12,044 bases of DNA. Source: Marinobacterium sp. xm-d-530. GTDB taxonomy: Bacteria > Pseudomonadota > Gammaproteobacteria > Pseudomonadales > Balneatricaceae. The stretch is taken from the NCBI GenBank assembly GCA_949499045.1, contig CATEEE010000129.1, forward strand, positions 1-12,044, in the 5' to 3' direction. The stretch's first letter is position 1, and each line of letters opens with the position of its first letter. The translations under genes were made by a program, and so were the position numbers. Shown here piece by piece: positions 5,093 to 12,044 of this stretch. The notes under the pieces are model-generated. The model saw only the letters and a list, made by a program, of their open reading frames with translations. It had not been told where the DNA came from and made no database searches.

Positions 5093-6484
5093 ATGATCAG
5101 TTACTGGAAAAATGGTTCCGTTGAACAGGATCAATTACTTTCCAACACTCAAACTCTATTGGAGTTCCTGCGTGAATCTAAACGACTTACAGGAACAAAA
5201 GAGGGGTGCGCGTCTGGTGACTGCGGGGCCTGTACCGTTGTTCTTGTCTCTTTAGATGACAATGACGGGCTTAAGTATGAGGCGGTTAATAGTTGCTTGA
5301 TGCCGGCTGCAGAACTCGACGGTAAAGCGCTAATTACTATCGAGGATTTAGCCGATGGCGATGACCTTCACCCATTGCAGCAGGCTTTTATAGATTATCA
5401 CGCCTCGCAGTGTGGATTTTGCACACCGGGATTCATACTTTCAGCGTTGGCACTGAAAAAGCACGAATCAAATCCTGATTTAGAAGCGATTGATGAAGCT
5501 TTGGGCGGTAATTTATGCCGTTGCACCGGTTATTCACCCATTATTAAAGGCGTTCAGTTAGCCGATTGTACACACGATCGTTTTACTGCTCTTGAAGCTG
5601 ATTTGATCAAGTCGCTCAAACAGTTACAAAACTCCGTTGCATCCGTTGCTGGGTTCCATCAGCCACGCTCTGTAAAGGCACTTTGTGAGCTAAAATCAGA
5701 GAATCCAGATGCCATTTTGTTATCCGGTGGTACTGATTGGATGCTGCGAGCCACTCAGGGACTTGAATGCGTCGAAACGCTGATCAGTACCGAAAGAGTC
5801 GATGTCTTACATCATATGAGCATTGAGGGCAGCCGATGGTTAGTCGGTGCTGCGGTCTCTTTGAGTCGAATTAAAGATCAGGCTAAAGCGTCTGGTTTTT
5901 CCGCTCTTGATCATCTGCTCAGTCGATTTGCGTCACAGCAAATTCGTAACCGTGCGACCTTGGGTGGCTCTATTGGTAATGCCTCCCCAATTGGGGATTT
6001 GGCGCCGTTGATGCTTGCCTTAAATGCCGAATTAATTTTGAACTCTGTTGAACAACAACGCTCGTTGCCATTGAAACAATTCTTCTTAGGCTATAAGCAG
6101 ACAGCATTGAAATCGGATGAGGTCATCAATCAGATTCATTTTAACGTTGATGATCAGTCCCAGGTTCTTTTTGAGAAGGTATCTAAGCGTTTGGATGATG
6201 ATATTTCTGCTGTTGCTGTAGCGACACATTACACCCTCATTGAAGGGCGACTGAGCACTTTGCGCATAGGGTTAGGAGGCATGGCTGCCACACCGGTATT
6301 GGCGTTAGGTGTTATGGCCGCTTTTGAAGGTAAATCCCCCTCATCCATTACCCTGGAGCAGGTCACGCTGGCGCTGGGCGAGCTAACCCCTCTTTCAGAC
6401 CTAAGGGCCAGCGCTGATTATCGCCTCAAGGTCTGCTCTCGTGTCATTCACCACCATCTAATCAGTGCAAAGGAGTCAGTATGA
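5093..6484 (+). CDS. xdhA: Xanthine dehydrogenase small subunit (2Fe-2S and FAD)
   Basis: Carries electrons from the molybdenum subunit through two [2Fe-2S] clusters to FAD and then NAD+ in the oxidation of hypoxanthine and xanthine to urate. The first cluster is the plant-ferredoxin type with C39, C44, C47 and C68. The second has C107, C110, C142 and C144 (QCGFCTPGF, NLCRCTGY). The FAD domain follows from about residue 175, with ILLSGGTDWMLR and the NRATLGGSIGNASPIGDLAP flavin-binding stretch near 290. A CO-dehydrogenase-flavoprotein C-terminal domain closes the 463 residues, the usual size for bacterial XdhA with both modules fused. All eight cluster cysteines are present. ATG 5093 is preceded by only a weak AGG ten bases upstream. 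The stop overlaps the xdhB start (ATGA). First gene of the rightward unit, with a candidate promoter overlapping an inverted repeat. Confidence 0.96.
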   Translation: MISYWKNGSVEQDQLLSNTQTLLEFLRESKRLTGTKEGCASGDCGACTVVLVSLDDNDGLKYEAVNSCLMPAAELDGKALITIEDLADGDDLHPLQQAFIDYHASQCGFCTPGFILSALALKKHESNPDLEAIDEALGGNLCRCTGYSPIIKGVQLADCTHDRFTALEADLIKSLKQLQNSVASVAGFHQPRSVKALCELKSENPDAILLSGGTDWMLRATQGLECVETLISTERVDVLHHMSIEGSRWLVGAAVSLSRIKDQAKASGFSALDHLLSRFASQQIRNRATLGGSIGNASPIGDLAPLMLALNAELILNSVEQQRSLPLKQFFLGYKQTALKSDEVINQIHFNVDDQSQVLFEKVSKRLDDDISAVAVATHYTLIEGRLSTLRIGLGGMAATPVLALGVMAAFEGKSPSSITLEQVTLALGELTPLSDLRASADYRLKVCSRVIHHHLISAKESV

Positions 6485-8757
6485 AACCTGTTGGCGTTTC
6501 AGTTACTCACGACAGTGCATTGTTGCATGTAACGGGCAGAGCACGATACGTGGATGATACTCCCTTGCCTGAAGGGACACTGTTTGGTGCCCTTGGCCAA
6601 GCCACCATCACAAGAGGTCGAGTGTTATCGATTGATCTGAGTGCGGTGTCAAATGCTCCTGGTGTTATCTCCGTCCTAACATCCGAGGACATTCCGGGGA
6701 TTAAAGACATAGGGCCTGTCTTTCCTGGTGACCCTCTGCTTGTTGATGGCGATGTACTGTTCCATGGTCAACCGATCTTTCTTGTTGTGGCGACCGATGA
6801 GAGGCTTGCACGCTCTGCTGCTTTACTCGCAGAGGTTGAGTATGAAGAGTCTAATCCGATTCTTTCTATTGAAGAGGCTAAGTTACAGGCTTATCGAGTT
6901 CGTCCCCCTCACGTAATGCAGAGAGGCGATGTATCGACTATTGGAGCATCTGAACATCAGATCTCTGGTGAATTATCAATTGGCGGCCAAGAACATCTCT
7001 ATCTTGAAGGGCAGGCCTCTTTAGCAATACCAACAGAGGAGGGAGGCATTCATCTTCTCTGTTCCACCCAACATCCGACTGAAGTGCAAACCCTAGTCTC
7101 TGAGGTATTAGGCCTGCCATTCCACGAGGTTGTTGTCGAAGTAAGGCGAATGGGCGGTGCCTTTGGTGGGAAAGAGACACAAGCGGCTCCTTGGGCTTGT
7201 TTGGCTTCGTTGGCGGCTCACAAGCTAGGCAGACCTGTAAAGCTGCGACTACCCAGATCAACCGATATGGCAGTGACAGGCAAACGCCACCCCTTTATCA
7301 ATCAGTACCAAGTGGGTTTCCGGTCTGACGGTCGAATTGATGCCGTACAGATTGATATTAACGGCGATTGTGGTTGTTCACCGGACCTTAGTGATTCAAT
7401 TGTGGATCGCGCTATGTTCCATAGTGATAATGCTTACTATTATCCTGCTGCAAAAATTAGTGGTGAACGTTGGCGGACGGATAAGGTTTCCAATACAGCG
7501 TTTCGTGGTTTCGGTGGCCCTCAGGGGGTAATTACCGCTGAAGCGATGTTGGATGACATAGCACGTGTCTGCCAGCAGGATCCATTGGATACACGGCTAT
7601 TGAATCTCTACTCAGGGCAGCAGACGCATTATGGACAAACCGTTGATGGGACGACGCTTCGGGAAATCATGACGCGTCTTAGAGAGAGCTCTGACTACGA
7701 TCGACGACGTCAAAAGATTGCGAAACATAACTTAGCCTCCACACGATTTATTAAAGGACTCGCGTTAACACCCGTTAAGTTTGGCATCTCATTTACGGTT
7801 AAGCATCTCAATCAAGCCGGTGTGCTCGTTCATATCTATACCGATGGATCTGTTTTAGTCAGTCAGGCCGGAACTGAGATGGGTCAGGGGCTCTACACCA
7901 AAGTAGCTCAAGTGGTGGCCTCTGTTTTGGGTATAGCGGTCGATCGGGTGAAGATGAGCAGTACTCGAACAGATAAAGTTCCAAATACGTCGCCTACGGC
8001 CGCTTCGAGTGGCAGTGATATGAATGGCATGGCCGCCCATGACGCCGCATCGACTCTAAAAAGTCGAATTGCAGAATTCATTGCTAATCGCGAATCCATT
8101 TCCCCTGAGACGATTGAGTTTAAAGAGGGGCTGTTGATCTGGGGTACAAAGACAATCAGGTTTGAAGAGGCAGTAAAAGCTGCCTATATGGATCGAGTTC
8201 AGCTCTCTGCGACAGGTTTCTACAAAACACCGAATATCTGGTATGACAGAGCTTCCGCGCAAGGCAATCCATTTCTTTATTACGCCAATGGTGCTGCCTG
8301 TTCAGAAGTTATCATCGACCGGCTGACGGGAGCCACTCATATCGAGCGGGTCGATATTTTGCATGACACGGGCAACTCATTGAATCCTGCTTTGGACATC
8401 GGGCAGATAGAAGGTGGGTTTGTTCAGGGGGTTGGCTGGTTAACCAGCGAAGAGTTGAAGTGGGATGATAAGGGAAGGTTACTGACCAACTCTCCAGCCA
8501 CCTATAAGATCCCTGCGATTAGTGATCGACCAACTGATCTAAAAATAGACCTGCTGGATAAGCCGAACAGTGCGGCAACCATAGCCCGCTCTAAAGCCGT
8601 TGGGGAACCGCCGTTTATGCTGGGAATCTCTGTTTGGTGTGCAATTCGCGATGCAATTTCGAGCGTTTCCGGATATCGTATATCTCCTACATTAAATGCA
8701 CCTGCTACTCCTGAGGCTATTTTGAACGCCATTTCTACTCTTGAGGACTCTTTGTGA
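6481..8757 (+). CDS. xdhB: Xanthine dehydrogenase large subunit (molybdopterin)
   Basis: Holds the molybdenum cofactor and hydroxylates purines, partnering XdhA in a cytoplasmic heterotetramer. The 758 residues contain the substrate and cofactor set of true xanthine dehydrogenases. These are Q197 (STQHPTE), E232 (GGAFGGKE), R310 (DRAMFH), the AFRGFGGPQG segment (340-349) and the catalytic base E709 (GEPPFMLG). TKFGISFTV-like and GTEMGQGLYTK segments are also conserved. Q197, E232 and R310 fall at the same numbers as recalled for the Rhodobacter capsulatus enzyme, which supports xanthine rather than aldehyde or CO as substrate. No Tat signal is present, as expected for this class. AGGAG (6471-6475) lies 5 bases before the ATG, which overlaps the xdhA stop. 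The stop overlaps the GTG start of xdhC. No defect is visible. Confidence 0.97.
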   Translation: MKPVGVSVTHDSALLHVTGRARYVDDTPLPEGTLFGALGQATITRGRVLSIDLSAVSNAPGVISVLTSEDIPGIKDIGPVFPGDPLLVDGDVLFHGQPIFLVVATDERLARSAALLAEVEYEESNPILSIEEAKLQAYRVRPPHVMQRGDVSTIGASEHQISGELSIGGQEHLYLEGQASLAIPTEEGGIHLLCSTQHPTEVQTLVSEVLGLPFHEVVVEVRRMGGAFGGKETQAAPWACLASLAAHKLGRPVKLRLPRSTDMAVTGKRHPFINQYQVGFRSDGRIDAVQIDINGDCGCSPDLSDSIVDRAMFHSDNAYYYPAAKISGERWRTDKVSNTAFRGFGGPQGVITAEAMLDDIARVCQQDPLDTRLLNLYSGQQTHYGQTVDGTTLREIMTRLRESSDYDRRRQKIAKHNLASTRFIKGLALTPVKFGISFTVKHLNQAGVLVHIYTDGSVLVSQAGTEMGQGLYTKVAQVVASVLGIAVDRVKMSSTRTDKVPNTSPTAASSGSDMNGMAAHDAASTLKSRIAEFIANRESISPETIEFKEGLLIWGTKTIRFEEAVKAAYMDRVQLSATGFYKTPNIWYDRASAQGNPFLYYANGAACSEVIIDRLTGATHIERVDILHDTGNSLNPALDIGQIEGGFVQGVGWLTSEELKWDDKGRLLTNSPATYKIPAISDRPTDLKIDLLDKPNSAATIARSKAVGEPPFMLGISVWCAIRDAISSVSGYRISPTLNAPATPEAILNAISTLEDSL

Positions 8758-9533
8758 TTCAACGTTGGAGCTACAATCTTGCCGAGCGGTTAAAACGAGG
8801 GCAGCCTGTTGTTTTAATTACCCAGTTAGGCGAGAGAGGCTCAAGTCCACGTTCTTCAGGTGCGAAGATGCTGGTCACTACTGATGCCACAGTGGATTCA
8901 CTTGGCGGTGGCAATCTTGAGCATCAGGCCATCGATTATGCTCGACAGTTACTCGCAGATCGGAAAGATGGGTTACACGAGCGTGAATACACATTGGCGG
9001 GTACTTTAGGGCAGTGCTGTGGTGGTGAGGTTAGAGTGTTGTTTGAGGTCTTTAATAGCTCATTACAGCCACTTTATCTGTTTGGAGCCGGTCATATAGC
9101 TCAAGCGTTAGTGCCTCTGCTTGCGCAACTGCATTTTGCTGTTAACTGGGTTGATGATCGGGATGAACTCTTCACTCAACCCATTCCAGATGGTGTGACC
9201 CGGATTGAACGGGATCCTATTGATGTGGCGCGCGATATTCCAAATGATGCTTGGATGCTGATCATGACCCATGATCATCAACTGGATCTGGACCTTCTAT
9301 TGGCGGCTATTGATGGAGGTCTGCCCACTTACACCGGCATGATTGGCTCAGAAACCAAAGCGCTTAAGTTTAGGCAGCGACTGGCTCAGCGGGGTATTTC
9401 AAAAGAGGTTATTGATTCAATTCATTCGCCAATAGGATTACAGGATTTGCAGACTAAACTGCCAGTAGAGATCGCTATATCGGTTGCAGCCGATGTGATG
9501 ACTCGGCTACAGAAACAGCGTGGTGATCGATGA
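8754..9533 (+). CDS. xdhC: Xanthine dehydrogenase accessory protein XdhC
   Basis: XdhC binds molybdenum cofactor, helps its sulfuration and inserts it into the XdhB subunit; it is not part of the mature enzyme. Conserved stretches are GERGSSPR (26-33), GGGNLEHQ, QCCGGEV with C88/C89, the Rossmann-type LFGAGHIAQ (G111-A-G-H114), MTHDHQ, and TGMIGSETKALKFRQRL followed by SPIGL near the C-terminus. The length of 259 is within the usual range. The start is GTG 8754, inside the xdhB stop (GTGA), with GAGG (8743-8746) 7 bases upstream; no better ATG is available before the first conserved motif. The less efficient start may keep this chaperone below the level of its client enzyme, which is inference. 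Its stop overlaps the guaD ATG. Confidence 0.95.
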   Translation: MIQRWSYNLAERLKRGQPVVLITQLGERGSSPRSSGAKMLVTTDATVDSLGGGNLEHQAIDYARQLLADRKDGLHEREYTLAGTLGQCCGGEVRVLFEVFNSSLQPLYLFGAGHIAQALVPLLAQLHFAVNWVDDRDELFTQPIPDGVTRIERDPIDVARDIPNDAWMLIMTHDHQLDLDLLLAAIDGGLPTYTGMIGSETKALKFRQRLAQRGISKEVIDSIHSPIGLQDLQTKLPVEIAISVAADVMTRLQKQRGDR

Positions 9534-10816
9534 GTCAATCGTGGGCGCTGCGTTGTCAAATATTGAGCTGTACCTCCCAACCTACTGATGATAGCGGTTG
9601 GTTCTATCACTCGGACGGTCTTATTTGGGTGGTTGATGGGTTAATCAAACGGGTAGGGAGTTACTCCGACGTAAAGAATTATTTGCCCTCTGATATACGG
9701 ATAAAGCATAAACCTGAGTATCTATTGATCCCTGGCTTTGTCGATACTCATGTTCACTACCCGCAACTTGAGATGATTGGTGCTTATGGGACTCAATTGT
9801 TGGATTGGTTGAATCGATACACCTTCCCAGTCGAACTGAAATACCGTGATTATGAATACGCCTCTAAGCAGGCAGTCCAGTTTCTCGATCAATTATTGGC
9901 CAACGGTACAACGACCGCTCTCGTGTTTGCGACCTCTTCCGTTAACTCGGTGGATGCGTTCTTTGCTGAGTCTCTGCGTCGCAATTTGCGAATGATCAGC
10001 GGTAAAATTCTGATGGATCGACACGCACCAGATGCACTGTGCGATACCGCTCAATCGGCTTATGATGACTCAACCGCGTTGATCGAGAAGTGGCGAGGCC
10101 AAGGACGGTTGGGTTACGCCGTTACACCAAGGTTTGCACCGACGTCGACTGATGCACAGCTTGACGTTGCTGGCGCACTCATCAAAGAGAATGGTGATGC
10201 TTACTTACACACTCATCTATCTGAAAATGTCGATGAGATCGCCTGGGTAGGGGAGTTGTTTCCTGAACAGCAGGGTTACTTGGATACCTATGATCACTTT
10301 GGGCTCGTCACTGATCGCTCGGTGTTTGCTCACGGAATTCACCTCAGTGATGCTGAGATGCAGCGCTTACATAACTGTGGCTCTGCAATTTGTCACTGTC
10401 CATCTTCTAATCTCTTCTTAGGATCTGGACTCTTTCCTTTAAAGCGTCTGCAACAGATGGGGGTTAATGTGACAATGGGTACCGATGTAGGGGGTGGTAC
10501 TTCGCTCTCTATGCTGAGCACACAAGGTGACGCTTATAAAATTCAGCAGATGGCAGGACATCTTCTTAAACCTTTAGAAGCCTTTTATATGGCGACGCTT
10601 GCAGGCGCTAAGGCGTTAGGACTGGATGATCGTATTGGTGCTTTGGTAGAAGGCTATGAGGCCGATATGGTGTTGTTAGACTTAGCGTCTACACCGGTGA
10701 TCGAAGAGCGAATGAAACGCGCTGATAAGATTGAAGACGTGTTGTTTGCACTTTCCATTCTAGGGGATGATCGATCAATCGCTCAGACCTATGTGATGGG
10801 TGAGTCTGTACTTTAG
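9530..10816 (+). CDS. guaD: Guanine deaminase
   Basis: Hydrolyses guanine to xanthine and ammonia with one zinc ion, feeding the dehydrogenase encoded just upstream. The 428 residues match the GuaD family. H74-x-H76 lies in PGFVDTHVHYPQ, followed by the family-typical GTQLLDWLNRYTFPVE. H227-T-H229 and E232 lie in LHTHLSENVDE, H268 in FAHGIHL and D319 in GTDVGGGTSLSML. All expected metal and catalytic residues are present. It differs from the leftward amidohydrolase, whose post-Asp motif is GSASND. The ATG overlaps the xdhC stop (ATGA), with a weak GGTGA upstream, so translation is probably coupled. Its TAG is one base from the stop of the convergent kinase gene, and no terminator hairpin is present between them. 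Confidence 0.96.
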   Translation: MSQSWALRCQILSCTSQPTDDSGWFYHSDGLIWVVDGLIKRVGSYSDVKNYLPSDIRIKHKPEYLLIPGFVDTHVHYPQLEMIGAYGTQLLDWLNRYTFPVELKYRDYEYASKQAVQFLDQLLANGTTTALVFATSSVNSVDAFFAESLRRNLRMISGKILMDRHAPDALCDTAQSAYDDSTALIEKWRGQGRLGYAVTPRFAPTSTDAQLDVAGALIKENGDAYLHTHLSENVDEIAWVGELFPEQQGYLDTYDHFGLVTDRSVFAHGIHLSDAEMQRLHNCGSAICHCPSSNLFLGSGLFPLKRLQQMGVNVTMGTDVGGGTSLSMLSTQGDAYKIQQMAGHLLKPLEAFYMATLAGAKALGLDDRIGALVEGYEADMVLLDLASTPVIEERMKRADKIEDVLFALSILGDDRSIAQTYVMGESVL

Positions 10817-10817
10817 G

Positions 10818-12044
10818 TTAAATCTTCACCTTTACTATCAAACGCTTGCCCCGACCTTCTCCAATGATGTTCAAATCTAGATCGCCATTTAACTGATCTA
10901 CCATAGCACCGACTATGGCCAATCCCAAACCGCTACCTGGTTGAGATCTCTGACTGCCGCGTACAAATCTTTGCTTCAGACCATTAAGGTCTTCGGGTGC
11001 TAGATCGGGAGCCAAATTCTCAACATGAAAGGCACCGTTCGTCTCTAAACGAACAATAACGGGGCTCTCGTTGGGGGCATACTTCAAACCGTTTTCAACT
11101 AGATTACTAAGAATGACGGCTAAGGCGTCAGGATCGACATCTAACAGGGGCGGTGATTCGCTGATGATTTCGACTCGTTCATGTCTAGGATCAAGTTCAC
11201 GAGCGATCATCTGAACAATGATCTCTAAATTGGTTGGCTCACCCTTGTAAAGGGTGACCGACTCGGCACGAGCTAATTGAAGCAACTTATCGATCAGACG
11301 TGTCAGGCGAGTCAGGCTTGCTTGAACGATCTTGAGACGCTCGGCCTGGTCAGTTGCCCCTAGTTCATCAGAGAGTCTCTGCAGTTGAACGGATGCCACA
11401 GCCAAGGGGGTTCTTAACTCATGGGCACTGTTGGCAGCAAACTCTCGTTCAGCTAGCAGTGCAGTTCTGAGGCGATCAAGCAGGGCGTTGGTCGCCTTTT
11501 GAACCTCTAAAAAATCCTCCGGAAGTTCGTTTTGTACCATCGGTTCTAGATTACTGCCGCTCCGAGTCGCCATATTCTCAGCAAACTGTTGTACGGGCAC
11601 TAAACGTCTCTTGACTGCGATGTAGACCAGTAAAACACTTAACGGTAAGGCGATGATAAAGACCAGCAAAAAGAGCAGGGCGGTATCAAATAAGACACCG
11701 TAGCGGTGATCAACACTCTCTGCGACCTGGAGATGATAACGACCATCTATCGAAGTGGCGGTAAAGATGCTTAAGTTTTTGCCGTGGGTGAACCCAGTCT
11801 GCAAGCTATCCAGCATCGGCGTCATAGGCGCATTATTGGAGCGCACCAGTATTCGTCCCTTAAAGTCCCGCAGATGATACATCAGGTATTCAGGCTGATC
11901 CCCCAAAATTCTTGGGCCAACGCTAAGATTAAGCGTACCCAGCAGACTGAGTTCAGGTCTAAGGTCTAGCAGTCCGAATTGGTTAAGGCGGTAGTCGGAT
12001 ATGGCTAAGGGTAGGACGCGTTGCGCTGTCTCTTTAAGGCTTTG
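10818..12044 (-). CDS. Two-component sensor histidine kinase, 5' end outside window
   Basis: Membrane sensor kinase whose reading frame stays open to the window edge, so the N-terminus is missing. The visible part holds a likely periplasmic segment (from QSLKETAQRVLPLAISDY at the edge), a transmembrane helix (LLFLLVFIIALPLSVLLVYI) and a HAMP-like linker. A HisKA domain follows with the phosphorylated His in ANSAHELRTPLA (codon 11421-11423), then an HATPase domain with N-box NLVENGLKYAP, an F-box-like LKQRFVRG and G2 box GSGLGLAI. The G1 box is degenerate: VENLAPDLAP where VxDxGPGI is usual. An in-frame TTG at 11906 is not a credible start, because it lies inside the sensor domain with coherent sequence upstream. 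The architecture resembles QseC/TctE-type kinases. The cognate response regulator would be expected beyond the right edge; the signal cannot be named. Confidence 0.9.
   Translation of the reverse strand, partial: QSLKETAQRVLPLAISDYRLNQFGLLDLRPELSLLGTLNLSVGPRILGDQPEYLMYHLRDFKGRILVRSNNAPMTPMLDSLQTGFTHGKNLSIFTATSIDGRYHLQVAESVDHRYGVLFDTALLFLLVFIIALPLSVLLVYIAVKRRLVPVQQFAENMATRSGSNLEPMVQNELPEDFLEVQKATNALLDRLRTALLAEREFAANSAHELRTPLAVASVQLQRLSDELGATDQAERLKIVQASLTRLTRLIDKLLQLARAESVTLYKGEPTNLEIIVQMIARELDPRHERVEIISESPPLLDVDPDALAVILSNLVENGLKYAPNESPVIVRLETNGAFHVENLAPDLAPEDLNGLKQRFVRGSQRSQPGSGLGLAIVGAMVDQLNGDLDLNIIGEGRGKRLIVKVKI

Noticed and set aside
6938..7261. 107-codon minus-strand open frame within xdhB
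   Set aside because: Lies wholly opposite conserved catalytic sequence (Q197 to E232); its product is Pro/Leu/Arg-rich, as expected of a shadow.
11904..11906. TTG as start of the sensor kinase
   Set aside because: The frame continues without a stop to the window edge with coherent sequence, so the gene is simply cut by the window.

Overview
The window reads as a chromosomal segment of a gammaproteobacterium, most probably a marine Oceanospirillales-type organism. The grounds are a LuxO/LuxU-like quorum-sensing pair outside an obvious Vibrio context, a moderate GC content (mid-40s percent, judged by eye), compact gene packing and typical AGGAG/AAGGA ribosome binding sites. The lineage is inferred, not proven. 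I see no phage genes, insertion sequences, CRISPR arrays, tRNA or rRNA.

Left part (1-2922): a LuxU-like histidine phosphotransfer (HPt) gene whose 5' end looks broken or mis-started is followed 24 bases later by a LuxO-type sigma54-dependent response regulator. A membrane-anchored PAS-GGDEF diguanylate cyclase converges on it, and the two stop codons share one TTAA. This block handles signalling (phosphorelay and c-di-GMP).

Middle and right part (3051-10816): a purine salvage and catabolism locus built around one divergent control region (4920-5092). Leftward run an amidohydrolase resembling 8-oxoguanine deaminase and gpt (xanthine-guanine phosphoribosyltransferase). Rightward runs xdhA-xdhB-xdhC-guaD, with every junction a 4-base start/stop overlap (ATGA, GTGA, ATGA). 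Together they would convert guanine to xanthine (GuaD), xanthine or hypoxanthine to urate (XdhAB, matured by XdhC), and oxidised guanine to urate (the 8-oxoguanine deaminase candidate). Gpt would return xanthine and guanine to the nucleotide pool. The locus therefore sits at the branch between salvage and degradation. No urate-degrading enzyme, purine permease or dedicated regulator lies in the window. The control region carries several TATTTGA-type half-sites in inverted and direct arrangement, one of them overlapping the best -35 candidate for xdhA.

Right edge (10818-12044): the C-terminal portion of a two-component sensor histidine kinase on the minus strand, open to the end of the window. 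It converges on guaD with one base between the stop codons.

Nothing here demands a new biological system. The points most worth checking are the broken LuxU 5' end, the unassigned operator-like repeats in the purine control region, the kinase's degenerate G1 box, and the two convergent gene pairs with no room for a terminator.
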